The position numbers and the translations under genes were made by a program. Below the pieces are notes generated by a model. That model was not told the origin of the DNA and searched no databases. It was given only the letters and a program-made list of their open reading frames with translations. DNA of 64,000 nucleotides from Ligustrum vulgare (lineage: Eukaryota; Streptophyta; Magnoliopsida; Lamiales; Oleaceae): contig OY743189.1 of NCBI GenBank assembly GCA_963555705.1, positions 9,193,501-9,257,500 on the forward strand. Direction: 5' to 3'. Below are positions 8,714-21,314 of this stretch, one piece after another; the stretch's first letter is position 1, and each line of letters begins with the position of its first letter.

Positions 8714-9105
8714 CGTTCGGAGATGTACTGTAGCAATGCATCGGTGGCGAAATAATCGATGTAGATGTCAGTCAATTGGCCCTCGCTGCGATCCACTGCG
8801 TGACGGCATATGACATCCAGGTATTCTGACATGTCATGATATCTACCCAGGTTTTTCATGTCAATTACACGCCACATGGAAGGATCCTTGCACACATTTC
8901 GCCACGTAGTGCAGACTTTCTGTGCTTTCTTCAGTATATCGTGTGCCCCCAGTCGATGCAGGATGTCCGCCGTCACCTCTCGAGGCAGTTCTAGCCACGG
9001 AGGCGAAGGCGATGGTGGTGGCGGGGCGGATGATGCCGCCGTTGCCCGTTTCTTTTTGATTTTTAGCCTTTTGAGCTTTAATTTCTTTTTCAGATTTTTC
9101 CCCAT
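8714..9105 (-). CDS. F-box protein, SKIP19/FBL23-like, exon 1 (partial gene)
   Basis: The exon encodes a lysine-rich N-terminus (residues 2-20), a proline-rich linker and an F-box from about residue 36 (PPWLELPREVTADILHRLG) to about 80 (CTTWRNVCKDPSMWRVIDM), then CRHAVDRSEGQL. Such proteins join SKP1 to make SCF ubiquitin ligases, with substrates bound by C-terminal leucine-rich repeats. The coding sequence ends at a donor site (CG|GTATAG, 8714/8713) after YISER, the same place as in the paralogue at 41298. Reading through this donor gives an unrelated tail and a stop. No LRR exon follows before the retrotransposon, so the gene is either split by it or truncated. Confidence 0.8.
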
Positions 9106-9355
9106 TGCGAGTTGAAATGAAATGTTACTGTCTCTCGAGTTGTATCATAACTGACGACGTCTTGACTTCCATTACCAGAGGAATAAATTGGTCAACTAAA
9201 GGCATGTTTGGTCCCGATGATTTTATTAACTTTTTTCTCAAATTTATTTCTAATCACATTTTCATGGGATTCTCACATTTTATAATATTTATTTTTTAAC
9301 CATACATTCTTCCAGAAACTTAAAATTCCTTCCAAACTTCCCACACCAAACAATA
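9106..9355. promoter_or_regulatory. Upstream region of the left F-box gene
   Basis: This is the non-coding stretch between the F-box start codon (minus strand) and the fold-back transposon. It should hold the promoter and 5' UTR. No clear TATA box stands out. Confidence 0.35.
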
Positions 9356-9365
9356 TATAATTATC

Positions 9366-10180
9366 GGGTTAATTACTATTACGGACGTTGAAGTTTCAAA
9401 AAAAATTTAAAATGGATACTGAAATTCATTCCTTACCCAAATGGACATCGAAGTTTCAAAAAAAATTCAAAACGGACACTGAAGTTTCAGTCTCTTACAA
9501 TGTTGGACACTCTAGTCAAGGTTTGAGTCCACATGGAAAGGTTAAATGATGAGTTGGCATTCATAGTTTAAATAGGATGACATGTGGACTATGCTGCATT
9601 TTCAAAACCCGAAATTTCTCCAATACCCCGTAAAAAAAATAACTTCCTCAAATCATTACCTCATCCATAATCTCGAACTTCAGCCCCCAAATCCATGAAC
9701 TTAAGAGGCCGTGTTTATTTAAATGTGTTAAATTCAAGTTAATATATGGACAACTTAATATATTTGACAATTAATATTGAATTTAACACATTTGAATAAA
9801 CAAGACCATTTAATCATGGGTTTTGGGGTTGAAGTTCGAGATTATGGATGGGATAATGAATTGGGGAAGTCTTTTTTTAATATGTTATTGGAGAAAATTG
9901 AGTTTTGAAATGTAACATAATCAACGTGTCATTCTACTTAATCTGTGGATGCCGACTCATCATTCAACCTTGCCATGTGGACTATGTGGACTCAAATCTT
10001 GACTAGAGCGTCCAACATGGTAAAAGACCGAAATTTCAATGTTCGTTTAGGTAAGGAACAAATTTCAGTGTTCATTTTGAATTTTTTTAAAACATCATTG
10101 TCTGTTTGGAAAAGGAGCGAACTTTAGTGTCCATTTTGAAACTTTTTTGAAACTTTAATGTCTATTAATATAACTAACCC
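9366..10180. mobile_element. Mutator-like fold-back element, non-autonomous
   Basis: The ends are inverted repeats of about 280 bp (9366-9645 and 9900-10180) starting GGGTTA. Both arms contain GTCCAACATT/CCATGTGGACT-type motifs in opposite orientation. The 10-bp direct repeat TATAATTATC flanks the element at 9356-9365 and 10181-10190. Long inverted ends and a 9-10 bp target duplication point to the Mutator superfamily. No transposase is present. Confidence 0.82.
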
Positions 10181-10244
10181 TATAATTATCTGTTTGACAG
10201 TTTATGCCGACATTTATTTTGGTTTATTTATGTTTTTTGGGTAA

Positions 10245-10900
10245 ATGTTGATGCCAAAATTTGCAACTGTAATTTCCCGAACTTGAACAGTAACCAAGTA
10301 CAATCTGGATCTCTGAATACCTACAATAAAGGCAACGAGGCTCCGATGCTTAAGTCAGTAAAGAGGAGAAAAAATATTTATGCAAGAGGCTATAAATTGT
10401 AGAGATAATTGTATGTACCTTAATTATGAATGAGAGATAGGTATTTATAGAGGTAAGTGGTACCTTCCATGTAGGATTGGGTCTCTTGATAGTTCGGAGA
10501 CTTAGGAGTCTTTTTAGACGTAGGAATCCTACTGGTAGGTTTGCGATAAGATTGTATGATATCCTGTTTAGGGTGGGATTTTGGTGAGCTAAGAGTCCTA
10601 CTTGAGTTTGGGTTGTTGGCTAGGGCGCGAGAAGGATGACCCGAGCCCATGCTGGACGAACACGAGCTGTATGGCCCCGAGTACTTGAACTTTAAATGGT
10701 GGCAAGTAGTGCTCAGGTTTATATTGCTCCTCGGGGATGAGAGCCTCCTTGGGGTTTTAGGTTTGATGTATGACTTCATATTTGGTTGCTCATGCTCGAG
10801 GTATTCTGGCTGCTCATGCATAACAAAATTTTGTCATCATAGGCCCCCGCACATCCATTATCGAGTTCGGGGAGAGATGGATGCGCAATAAATGAGATAC
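10245..10900. repeat. Unclassified dispersed repeat, copy 1
   Basis: This stretch is homologous to 22640-22897 plus 25220-25560. It starts GATGCCAAAATTTGCAACTG and includes GTATTTATAGAGG and a GGACGAACACGAGCTGTATG segment. I cannot place it in a transposon class. Its second copy is split by a solo LTR. Confidence 0.7.
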
Positions 10901-10939
10901 CACGGTTTTTGATGTGATGTGATGGTTATGTTATGAAAA

Positions 10940-11440
10940 AATAACAAGAGTTTAGGTCAAGTAATGAATAAGCCCGAGCTACTATTAAGTAACAAGTCGA
11001 GCTAAAGCTGAGCTCATGCAAAGTAGTAAGCTCGAACTTATGTGAAGCAATAATAAGTCGAGCTCAGGCTAAGTAATGAGCTCGAGCCTGCGTTAAGTGA
11101 TGAACTCGCGCTTATGTTAAGCAATGAGCTCGAACATACATTAAGTGATGAACTCGTGCTTATGTTAAGCAATAAGCTCTATTTTAAGTAATGGGGCAGA
11201 GTTCATGCTAAGTAATGAGCTTGAGCTAATGTTAAGGAATAGTAAGCCTAGCTCATGTCAAGTAATGAGCTTCAGCTCATGTTAAGGAATAATAAGTCAA
11301 GCTCATGTTAAGCAATGGGGCCGAGCTCATGTTAAGTAATGAGCTCAAACTTATGTTAAGTGATGAGAAGCTCAAACACGAGCAATAAACTTAAGGTGAT
11401 AAATTCAAGCATGTGAGTTTTAATTTAAGTAAACAATTCC
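10940..11440. repeat. Degenerate ~30-bp minisatellite (GAGCTC/TTAAGTAATGAG)
   Basis: Repeated units on the pattern GAGCTCATGTTAAGTAATGA recur about fifteen times with much divergence. They are probably internal repeats of a transposon. No coding potential is seen. Confidence 0.75.
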
Positions 11441-11639
11441 AAACATTCAAGTAATATGGGCGAACAAAGTTAAGGCATGAACATCGCTTGGGACCTGAAC
11501 AATGTTTGAGGTCCAACCCATGTTCTAGGCTTGATTAATGCTCGAGGCCCGAACAATGTTTGACGCTCGAACAAAATTTGAGTTGCGAACAATGTTTAAG
11601 GCCCCAACAGTGTTTCCGGAATCATTTCATGAGGTTGAT

Positions 11640-12020
11640 GCTTGGGGTAAATCTTTGATCTTGCTCATAGGAAAGTTTTTTGGTGCCTGCTAGTAGGCAA
11701 GGCTTTGGGTTCTTGCGCGGGGCAAGGGATCAAGGCTTTGAGTGCATGCTCGTGGGCACGACTTTGAGTGCTTGCACGGGACAAGGCTTTTGGTGCTTGC
11801 GTGAGACAAAGCTTTGAGTACATGCTTGTGGGCACGGCTTTGAGTGCATGCACGGGACACGGCTTTGAGTGCATGCTCATGGACACGATTTTGAGTAATT
11901 GCACGGGGCAAGGCTTTGAGTGCATGTTCGTGGGCACTCCTTTGAGTGCTTGTACGAGGCAAGGCTTATAGTGCATGGTTGTGGGCATGTCTTTGAGTTC
12001 TTGCGCAGGGCAAGGCTTTC
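11640..12020. repeat. ~29-bp minisatellite (GGCAAGGCTTTGAGTGCATG)
   Basis: About twelve units of GGCAAGGCTTTGAGTGCATGC alternate with a GTGGGCACG variant. Two overlapping minus-strand open frames here (ALKAVP-type peptide repeats) follow from the period and are not genes. Confidence 0.85.
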
Positions 12021-14389
12021 ACATTGATATTAGCACCTGTCAATAGTCTGAAGGCAACAAGCAAATTCGAGAAAAGAATGTTCGCAAATATTCATGCAAT
12101 TTGATTACCGAGCAATCACGTTAGCACATATTTCCTGCTAAAACATCAATGAATTTAATTGATTCACAGCAAACCATTTCCCAGTTAATATGACTAGCCA
12201 TCAAAGAAAATGGTCAGAGCGTGCTAATCAATACAAATTGTATCCATGGAGTCATGCTAAAGCATGTTAAGTATTTTTATTGGTTTCAAATAGATTACAT
12301 AGAAATATGAATAATTCTACTATTTGATTCAGCTAATTCCCAATAAATTATATCGAATTTTTGCATGTCAAAATTGATCAAATTGAAATATATATTACTA
12401 AACTTAGTTGATTTCCAATTAGATCATGGGAAAATATGGAGCATTTTACGGACAATGCATAAGTAGACCCCTCAAAATTTGTCATTTAATTCTAGTTAAT
12501 CATCAATCAAATAAAGGTAGTCTACAAGGAAGTTACCAGTCTACAACAAAACAATCTTGGTAGGAACAACCTTGAGCCCATATATTGTTGATGTTTATAC
12601 AAGAACCATGTTAGCAAATAATTTGCTCCTTGGTCAAAAATAGTTACAGCACCTATATGGAAGAATCATGGCATTATTACCTTCAATTGATCTCTAGTAA
12701 CTGCTCCAAAATGGTGGTGGCTTTCCTAAATTATAGCCATCAACAATTGCATAAATCATTGCATTTGAAAGGAAAATATAGCCATCCCAAGCTTTTGGCT
12801 TCATGTTGAAATCACAACAGAAAGTTTTAAACCATTGTTTTTATGCTAAACTACGATTGCAGAACTGCCCAATTGTCTAAAGTGTTTCAAGAGGCCTCAA
12901 TGGTTGCAATGGGGGACTTCGACTGCAAAAGAAATATACAAGAAAGCTATGGCGCAAAATATAGAGAGTGAACCTTAAATATACCACTTACAATCACATT
13001 CAGATAATTTGGCACTCTCATAACCAATCTGAATGCTAATAGAGAAATGAGTCTGAGTACATGTTTGATATGCTGATCTATGAACTGATATAAAAACACC
13101 AGCAAGGCACTTGGTTCCCATGCATAAGTTGAATACTTAACTAGAATGACATGCAAATTAAGCAATTATTTAGCTACCAGTGATTATCAACCAAAAAATC
13201 CAACTAATCAAACCTTTGCAAAAATGCAACAAACATCAAACATAAAATGTAGCACAGAAATATACTAGAAGGCTATAAATTTCTCTTAAAGGAAATAGAG
13301 TGCAGTGATGTTCTTAAGACTTATTTTTAGCTTCTTTTGCAAAGAAAACATTGGTGTGGGCATTTTGACAAACACATTGCGTGCATTTCAATTACTAAGA
13401 ATTCTTCAAAGAAATTTCAAATGCTCAACAGATTTTGCCAGAGGCTTCAAAATCTCGATAGTGTCACTGGGAGCAACAAGGAGTTGGATAATTATATTTG
13501 GAGGTTGGAATTCCTCACGTTAACGATGTGAGTTTTAAAGCAAATAAAGATTGATTATGACTCAATAATAATTCCCAAGACATACATTATTGCTCAGATT
13601 TAGCCAAGATAAGTAATTATACTTAGAGTTTATTAGCCCTTAATTTAACAATAATCCAGGAGCATACGGGATTGCATAAATCTTAATTTATCAGTCTCAC
13701 ACAAGATTTCTATCAGCTTATGCAAGGATTAATGAATAGGATTAGAGTACACCTGGTTTCGAGAACGATAAGGCCAATAAATGGATCTCGATGGTGATCA
13801 TCCCTGCCTCGAACTCGATGATTGGCTGCCCATGAAACCGTTTGTTAAGGGAAAGAGTTGCGGATCGAGGGTGGAACATCGATTTCCATGGAGTGGATGC
13901 ACGCTTAATTGCCTCGACAGATTTCGTCGGATGCCAAATAAAGCATAGGGTACCTCAATCTTACTGGCATCATCCACAGCAGGTGGATATCTACTTCGAG
14001 TGGTCACCGCCCTATCAGTCCGATCGAATTGGTGGAGGCGGTATGTCTCATAACTTGCTGGAGGTGGCTTCTGAAAGAAACACGGTCGATTTATTCCCTC
14101 GAATTGGATTGGGTATTAAACCGAACATGTTGCATAAGTGGCGGTGAATCTTTGTCAATAGCTGGAGTTGTGTCTATGCTGGTACTCGATAGTCTCCTAA
14201 TTTTCTGAGGTCGATTTGGAGTTTTAGAAGGGTTGGATTGATTTTGGGAATTCTAGGCGAAGTGAGTCTTCATCGCGAGTTGTGTGGTTGTATGGTAGCC
14301 TGATTAACATTTGTCTTCTATGGTTTTGTTATTTCAGATTTGATGAATATGAAAGGTATTTCCATTGGCACAGGTCCCAGCAAATTGTT
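12021..14389. other. Unassigned region left of the Athila-like element
   Basis: The stretch is AT-rich with scattered short ORFs and no recognised domain. A less AT-rich block at 13750-14150 holds open frames on both strands (13798-14007 minus, 13842-14147 plus) that I cannot identify. TTTGTTATTTCAG just before 14340 looks like a 3' splice site, so an old exon may lie at 14340-14394, next to the retrotransposon insertion site. Confidence 0.4.
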
Positions 14390-14394
14390 ATGAT

Positions 14395-15724
14395 TGTTAA
14401 GTGCATTTTTATACACTTTTTATACTTTTAGATTAACATATTTTGGAATATCTTGAGTAAATATCTACTAATTTAAGCATATTTTGTGTTTAAATAGGTT
14501 AATGTCCAAGTTTGATGTCAAAAATTACAAAAGGAGTGAAGATTATGCTGAAATTCCAAGTTTGGGGACCATTTTATCACTTCCGGGAAGTTCTGGACGA
14601 GCTGTACGATTAGCCGAGGGACTAGATTGCAAGATTCCAAAAGTTAAAGCACCTAAAGTGCAATTTTAGAAGGACTTATTTGAAAGAAATTTGAAAAATT
14701 GGGGACTTAATTGATCATCATTGAAAGATGAAGGACCTCATGGCAATTACGGAAGGGACTAAGCTGCAAAACCGCACCCTAGCTGAACCACGCAAACACG
14801 TGGCTCGAACCGAGCCACGAGCGCGAACCACGGCTCAAAACGAACTCGAGACCAAAATTGGTCCCCGATTTTTGACCGAGCGATCGCATGGTTATTTAAA
14901 AAAAAAAAAATTCCCGGTCCGGCCCATTTCACCGTGTACGCGGATTTGTGCATTTTTTAGGGTTTTTGGTTGATTTTTGGGATGTATAAATACCCAACTT
15001 CCTCACTTTGCTAGGGTATGTAAGTATTATGCCTCTTTTCCATTTTTTTCTTGTATTTTCTTTCAAGCTTTTCTTAATCTAATGCATTTTATCTCTTAAG
15101 CTTTTGTGTTTTTACTTGCTTTATTTAATTTCAAGCTTATTTTTGTTGTTGAAGTTTCATTATTAATCCTTTAAGTTAGTTTGTTGTTAAAATGATTTTG
15201 TTAGTTGTTAAATGTTGTTGTTATTTTATTATGAGTTGATTTTCATTATGGGCTAAATAGTATTTTGTTGGGATGATTGGTGTTACTTAACTTCACTTAG
15301 TTCTTTTAAGTTTGTTTATGTATTTTGAGTTATTTACTTTCAAGCGTTTGAATTCATGATTATTGTCTTTTAATATTGTGTATTTTGATTTATGTTTATT
15401 GTCCTGCATTTGTCTATCTTAAGTAGTTAATTTTATTTACAAAATTACAAATTAATTAAGTGTTGTTTAAGTGAAATCATGAATCCCAACTTTTTAATAT
15501 TCCATTTTCTTTATTGTTGTTAGAATTTAAAGTTAGCTTGTTTATGTTTTATTTTCACTAAAAAAATTCAAAAACTTATTGTGTGACTCCGTTGTTAAAA
15601 TTAAATTAACTAAAGTGCGTAATTGAGTATACATTCCTCGTGAGATCGACAACCCGGACTCATAAAGTCCACTTTATTACTTGAACGCAACCCGTGCACT
15701 TGCGATACACGATTTTAGCGAACA
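14395..15724 (+). repeat. 5' LTR of the Athila-like element
   Basis: The LTR is 1,330 bp. TATAAATACCC near 14984 is a likely promoter TATA box. It carries a ~100-bp segment (about 14790-14880) rich in CGAACC/GAGCC that the 3' LTR lacks. Confidence 0.88.
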
Positions 15725-15730
15725 AATTTT

Positions 15731-15745
15731 TGGCGCCGTTGTCGG
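15731..15745 (+). other. Primer-binding site of the Athila-like element
   Basis: TGGCGCCGTTGTCGG begins six bases after the LTR end. This PBS type is characteristic of Athila/Tat retrotransposons. Confidence 0.85.
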
Positions 15746-16062
15746 AGAATGTTTTTACTTGATTGCCACTTTAATTAAGTTTAGTTTTAACAATTTTATT
15801 TTATGTTTTATTTTGCTACTTTTGGTTGACCACCATAATTTTAATCTTTCTTATTTTTGATTTTCCTTTTATGTATGCATGATTCTAACATATGTAAAGT
15901 AGGAAAGATTTTTGCAATGGACAATCTTTACATGGGTAATGAATATATGCTTAGAGAGTATTCGAGTTGTGAAATTTGTTACAAGGTGCATGATAATAGA
16001 CAATGTTTGTATTCGGGCAATAATTTGTTTATGTCTAACCTTCTTGCGTTTAGACAAAGCAA

Positions 16063-16493
16063 TTGACACATCCGATGCTAGTTACATGCTCTTGGGAGAT
16101 TGTGTATCGGAAGATTGGGATGAGGACATTACTCTTATTGGAGAGAGTCCTCCATTTTTGAATGAAAATGTACTTGCAAAATATTACAATGAGCTTTCCA
16201 AGTTGGATGAAGATGATATGCCTATGGAAGATACCATATTTTGGGAAGGATTTAAAATGTGGGGGTATGATCCACTCTTGGGGATAAATAGGAAAAACTT
16301 GCCATTGCCCATGGATTCTAATTTTGGACCGATTATTCAATCCGAGGAGATATCAACTATTGAAGATGAGCTTGAAGAGAATGACAAGTTAATCACAAAA
16401 GAATCACAAGGGGAAGTGGCAGTTAATGAGGAAGAGATTAAGTCACATTCTCTCAACTTCATTGATTGCCCAACAATTAATTTTTGTGATTAA
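16063..16493 (+). CDS. Acidic protein of unknown function in the Athila-like element
   Basis: The frame is open from 15912 to 16493 (193 codons), but the acidic protein-like part runs from about 16063. It has DWDEDITLIGE, FWEGFKMWGYDPLL and a glutamate-rich end. No zinc knuckle, protease, polymerase or integrase motif is visible, so I cannot call it gag. It may be the decayed remainder of a gag-pol frame or an element-specific ORF. A second open frame (16426-16665) overlaps and continues with similar base use, which suggests a frameshift. Confidence 0.35.
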
Positions 16494-16499
16494 GCCACT

Positions 16500-18000
16500 T
16501 GAGGCGGAGCAAGTCTATATAGTTGAATTTGAATTGGATGAAGTAGGCAAGTCACATGACATTAGAAGGGGCAAGGTACAAGTTTGGAGCATCAATGAAG
16601 AGTGTAACAAAACCAAAAGAAGAAAAATGGGCAAAGCATCAAACGCTTCATTTAAAGTGCCATGAAGTGCTTATGCAAAAAGTCGAGCTTATGACTTTAA
16701 CCAAGCGATTTTTGGGAGGTAACCTAAATTTCTTCTCTTTTGCTTTATTTGTGATTATTTATTTTATTTCTTTACTTTCTTTTTAATTATTTGTCAAACT
16801 TTTGTAGGTAACAAATATTTTTGAAAATCCTAAGCGACATTTTCCTCAACAAGTTTGGGGGTGAACTAAATTTGAAGAAGCTTAGATCAATTTCAAACAT
16901 CACAAACAAGCATTGAATCAGGGAAGTTTTACTAACTCTTTTCTTCTTTACACGTTGGTCCTATTTCACATTGAGGACAATGTGTAATTCAAGTTTGGGA
17001 GTGTAGACTTCATTTTGCACTTTATCATGTTAGATAGCCTTGCCGGTTTAAGATGTTGTGATATTTGATTTTGTTCATTTTGTTTTGGATATTGACATGC
17101 TAGATAGCCTTATCGGCTCAAAATGATTTGATGTTTGAAATTGTTGATTAATTCACGAATTATGATCGAATATGCTACTTGTGCCTATTTTTATAAATTG
17201 CTTATCTATGAGTGATCCTAAGTTATCTTGAGCACAATAGTCATAACTAATTGTTGTTGAGATTTGGAATCTATTGAAGGTTGGATAAATTCGTGAAGTA
17301 GAAAATTAGGTTGTGAGCTTGTATTTTCAATTTTTATCAACATATCCAATTTCTTTTCAATGCTCTTAATCTCTTGATCCTTTGTGAGACAAGTTCGGGG
17401 TGGTCGAGACGGTAAAGGAGACGGTCCAGATGTGTAGTGATTCCATACATGCTTGATATAAATTTGTGTGGAGTGTTGTTGATATTAGTATAAGCTAAGT
17501 GATGACCAAATGTTAGAGATCTAAGCCCATTTTAATTATTGCATTACCCTATCTCATAGCCTTTTTGACTCGAGTAATTAAGCCCGTAGGAGTATCTTGA
17601 AACTTGGTGCCTTAAGTTTGAAACTTGGGAGTCACCGGCCTAAAGTTAGCTACATGGGTCAATTAGAAAGTTTAATGAGTGGGTACACACACACATTTTG
17701 AAATAAAAAAAAAAAAAATTGCACATCATCATCATTGCATTTGCTTAATAAGTCTATCTCACTTTGTAGCCTTTTTTACTCGAGTTATTAAGTCCGTATG
17801 GGTATTTTGAAACCTGGTACCCTTTGATCTTAAAACAAATGGGGAGTTGCTGACCTAAAGCTCGCTACATGGGTCAATTAGAAAGCTTAAGGGATTGGGG
17901 AATTCACGAGAAATCATCACATTAGTTTGCAGAAATCATGCATTTGTATTTGCATAATGACTTAGATTAATAGTGAGTTTGAATTGCTTGGTATCTATTA
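16500..18000. other. Non-coding interior of the Athila-like element
   Basis: It includes an internal purine-rich motif (CAAGTTTGGGGGTGAAC near 16850) and CACATTGAGGACAATGTG near 16968, both common in Athila/Tat interiors. It also has a duplicated ~110-bp segment (17545-17665 and 17755-17885, GAGTAATTAAGCCCGTAGG and TAAAGTTAGCTACATGGGTC). Confidence 0.6.
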
Positions 18001-20824
18001 TCTATATAATAAAAACTGAGCTTGGGCCCCACTTTTTTCCGCCTAAATGAAAATCTCATTTTCATTCTTTTTTTTTTTATATAGGTTTTTGGAACATAGT
18101 CAAATATATAATTAATACTACTTGAGAATCTACATCATGGCCCACTGCCAACTTTCATGTAAACTTTTTTTTTAAAATTGATTTATCCACATTGATTTCA
18201 CACATATTTTTCATTGTTTTCAAATAATCTCCAATTCAATTAAACGCAAACCATTTTTTTCAACTGCGTTTTTTCATTTTTTAACCACACATTTTCTCTG
18301 TCTAATTTTTAACCACACATCTTACCTTAAAAATAAAAAAATTCAAATAAATCAAGATTATAAACTGGTCCGACCGCTGAACAAAGCCTTAATTTAACAC
18401 TAATTTTGCAAATTTTTCAAGGAATATGGCAATTTTTTTAACATTTTTCAACTTTGCAAATATATGATTACAAAAATTTTCCTTGGAAAATATTTTCCAA
18501 CTTTAATAAACATTGTCTCATTTTTCCTCTTTTCATTGCAAATGAATTCTTCAACTTTTGGAAGGAAAATATTTTTACACGTATTTTGCACAATTTTTAA
18601 TAATCCCCAATGCAATTAAACACAAACTTTTTTTTCAAATGCGTTTTTTTTTTTTCATATTTTGGTAATGATTACAAATTATAATTTACATAATTTCTCA
18701 AACCACTTTTAACCAAATACATTTTCTCTGTCCAGTTTTTAACCACATATCTTATCTTTAAAAATAAAAAAATTCAAATAAATCAAGATTATAAATTGGT
18801 CCGGCCGCCGGACAAAGTCTTTATTTAACACTAATTTTGCACATTTTTCAAGGAGATGGCAATTTTTTTGACAATTTTCAACTTTGCAATATTTGATTGC
18901 AAAAAATTTCCTTAGAAAATATTTTCCAACTTCAATTAACAGGGTCTCATTTTCCATCTTTTCATTGCAAATGAATTCTTCAACTTTTGGAAGAAAAAAA
19001 TTTTAACAGGTATTTTGCACATTTTTTAATAATTTCCAATGCAATTAAACGCAAACAACTTTTTTTTCAACTGCATTTTTTATTTTATTTTTTGGTAATG
19101 ATTACAAATTATAATTTACATAATTTCTCAAATCAATTTTAACCACACACATTTTTTCTGTCCAATTTTTTATCAAGCATCTTACCTTAAAAAAAAAAAA
19201 GTCAAATAAACCAAGATTATAAACTGGTCAGGTCGTTGAACAAAGCCTTAATTTAACACTTATTTTCACATTTTTCAAGGAAGATGTCAATTTTTTTTAA
19301 CATTTTTCAACTTTGCCATATTTGATTGCAAAAATTTTCATTGGAAAATATTTTCCAACTTTAATGAACAGTGTCTCATTTTTCCTATTTTCATGGCAAA
19401 TGAATTCAACTTTTGGAAGGAAAATATTTTTCAAGGAATTTTGCACATTTTTCAATAATTTTCAATGCAATCAAACGCAAACAATTTTTTTTTTTCAACT
19501 TTTTTTTTCATTTTTTTGTAATGATTACAAATTATAATTTACATAATTTCTCAACCACTTTTAACCACATACATTTTATCTGTCCAATTTTAACCACGCA
19601 TCTTACCTTAAAAAAAATAAAAATAAAAAGTCAAATAAACCAAGATTATAAATTGGTCTGGTCGCCGAATAAAGCCTTAATTTAACACTTATTTTGCACA
19701 TTTTTTCAAAGCAGGTGGCAATTTTTTTAACATTTTCCAACTTTGCCATATTTGATTGCAAAAATTTTTTTTGGAAAATATTTTCCAACTTTAATAAATA
19801 GTGTTTCATTTTCCCCTTTTTCACGGAAAATGAATTCTTCAACTTCTGGAAGGAAAATAGTTTCATACGTATTTTGCACATTTTTCAATAATATCCAATG
19901 CAATTAAGCGCAAACCACTTTTTTTTTTCAACTGCATTTTTTTTTTCATTTTTTGGTAATAATAACAAATTATAATTTACATAATTTCTCAAACCACTTT
20001 TAAGTTTTAACCACACACATCTTTTCTATCCAATTTTTAACCACGCATCTTACCTTAAAAAAATAATAAAGGTCAAAGAAACCAAGATTCTAAATTGGCC
20101 TGGCCGCCGAACAAAACCTTAATTTAACACGTATTTTGCACATTTTTCAAGGAAGATTGCAAATTTTTGAACATTTTCCAACTTTTCCAGGTTTGAATAC
20201 TAAAATTTTCCTTGGAAGATATTTTTCAACTTTAATTAACAGTGTCTCATTTTCCCTATTTTCACAGCAAATGAAATTTTCAACTTTTGGAAGGAAAATA
20301 TTTTCTATATATACGTCTATGATTGAACGCTGGCTTCTTCAGGAAGAGTCCTACATTCGACAACGATTGACCTTAACTTTTGTTGATAGTAATAGCATTC
20401 AACACTACTAATGGAAATTGTCTTCTCTAGAACTTGAAAGACAACCTCACATCGTATGGAGTCAATGACGTTCTTACGATAAATATTTTGTCGTTTGCCA
20501 TTGTCCCTGGCATTATTTATAGACAAAATTTTACCTTTTAGAACATGATGCTCTAGCTTTTAATGATTAGCATTGGTCCATTTTTTTATCAAGCTTTTAA
20601 TGTGATAGAGACGGGAAGCCAACAAATAAAACAACAAATGTTGTGTATAAGGAAATTATTCAGAATTTGTAATATTATCAACATAAGAATGATTTTTTTT
20701 AATTGGTGCCTGCAACATTACTTTTTCTTTCTTTTTTTTATTTTCTTTTTTCGATCTTCATTTATTTATGTATAATCTATTTGAAAAAGAAATATGCCCA
20801 TGCAACGCACGGGTGTGCAACTAG
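18001..20824 (+). mobile_element. Non-autonomous Helitron with internal tandem repeats
   Basis: The 5' end TCTATATAATAAAAACT follows a host A at 18000. The 3' end has the GC-rich hairpin GCCCATGCAACGCACGGG seven bases before the terminal CTAG (20821-20824), followed by a host T. These are canonical Helitron termini with A/T insertion and no target duplication. No Rep/helicase is present. Most of its length is a tandem array of ~430-bp units. Confidence 0.88.
18230..20310. repeat. ~430-bp tandem array inside the Helitron
   Basis: The marker TAACCACACATTTTCTCTGTC and its variants recur near 18287, 18722, 19150, 19571 and 20020, giving about 4.6 copies. Each unit contains the MITE-like text TTAACCACACATCTTACCTTAAAA also seen near 46080 and, inverted, near 38080. 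Confidence 0.88.
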
Positions 20825-21314
20825 TAAACTTTAATGTTGAATCACTCATTTAGTGGAGAGTCACTGCATATCTAGATTGTTGAGATTACCGGTAAGTCAT
20901 AACCAAACTTTAGTGGAAAAAGAAATGTATGAATTGAGAGTTACCTCTAGGATTGCATCTCGGGAGAGAAAATAAATAATATGGGGGGATGAATATCACA
21001 AGAGGGTAAGGAATGATATTGACCACTAAGGGTGGATAGTATTGTTTAGAAATTTATCCTTCTTACAATGTTTCTTTGAACCTTAGAAAAAATTGCAAGT
21101 GACTATCCACACACACACACCGATCAAACATGAGATAAGCTCAACTTCTTTTTGTAATATTATTTTGAAAACATAATTGTGAATTAATCATGCAATTTTA
21201 CACTCAAGTAAGAACTTACAAGTTATCTAGTATTGTTGATTCTTCATTTACTTGCTTTTTGTGTTAGTAGATATTCTTGCTCGGGACGAGCAAGAGTTTA
21301 AGTTTGAGGGTATT
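20825..21314. other. 3' non-coding end of the Athila-like element
   Basis: The interior resumes after the Helitron. It ends in a CTCGGGACGAGCAAGAG motif and the polypurine-like tract before the 3' LTR. No ORF of note is seen. Confidence 0.6.

Noticed and set aside
11665..11988. Two overlapping minus-strand ORFs
   Set aside because: They follow from the 29-bp minisatellite, which is open in several frames.
16426..16786. Separate genes in the Athila-like interior
   Set aside because: Short overlapping frames without domains; more likely decayed parts of one ORF.
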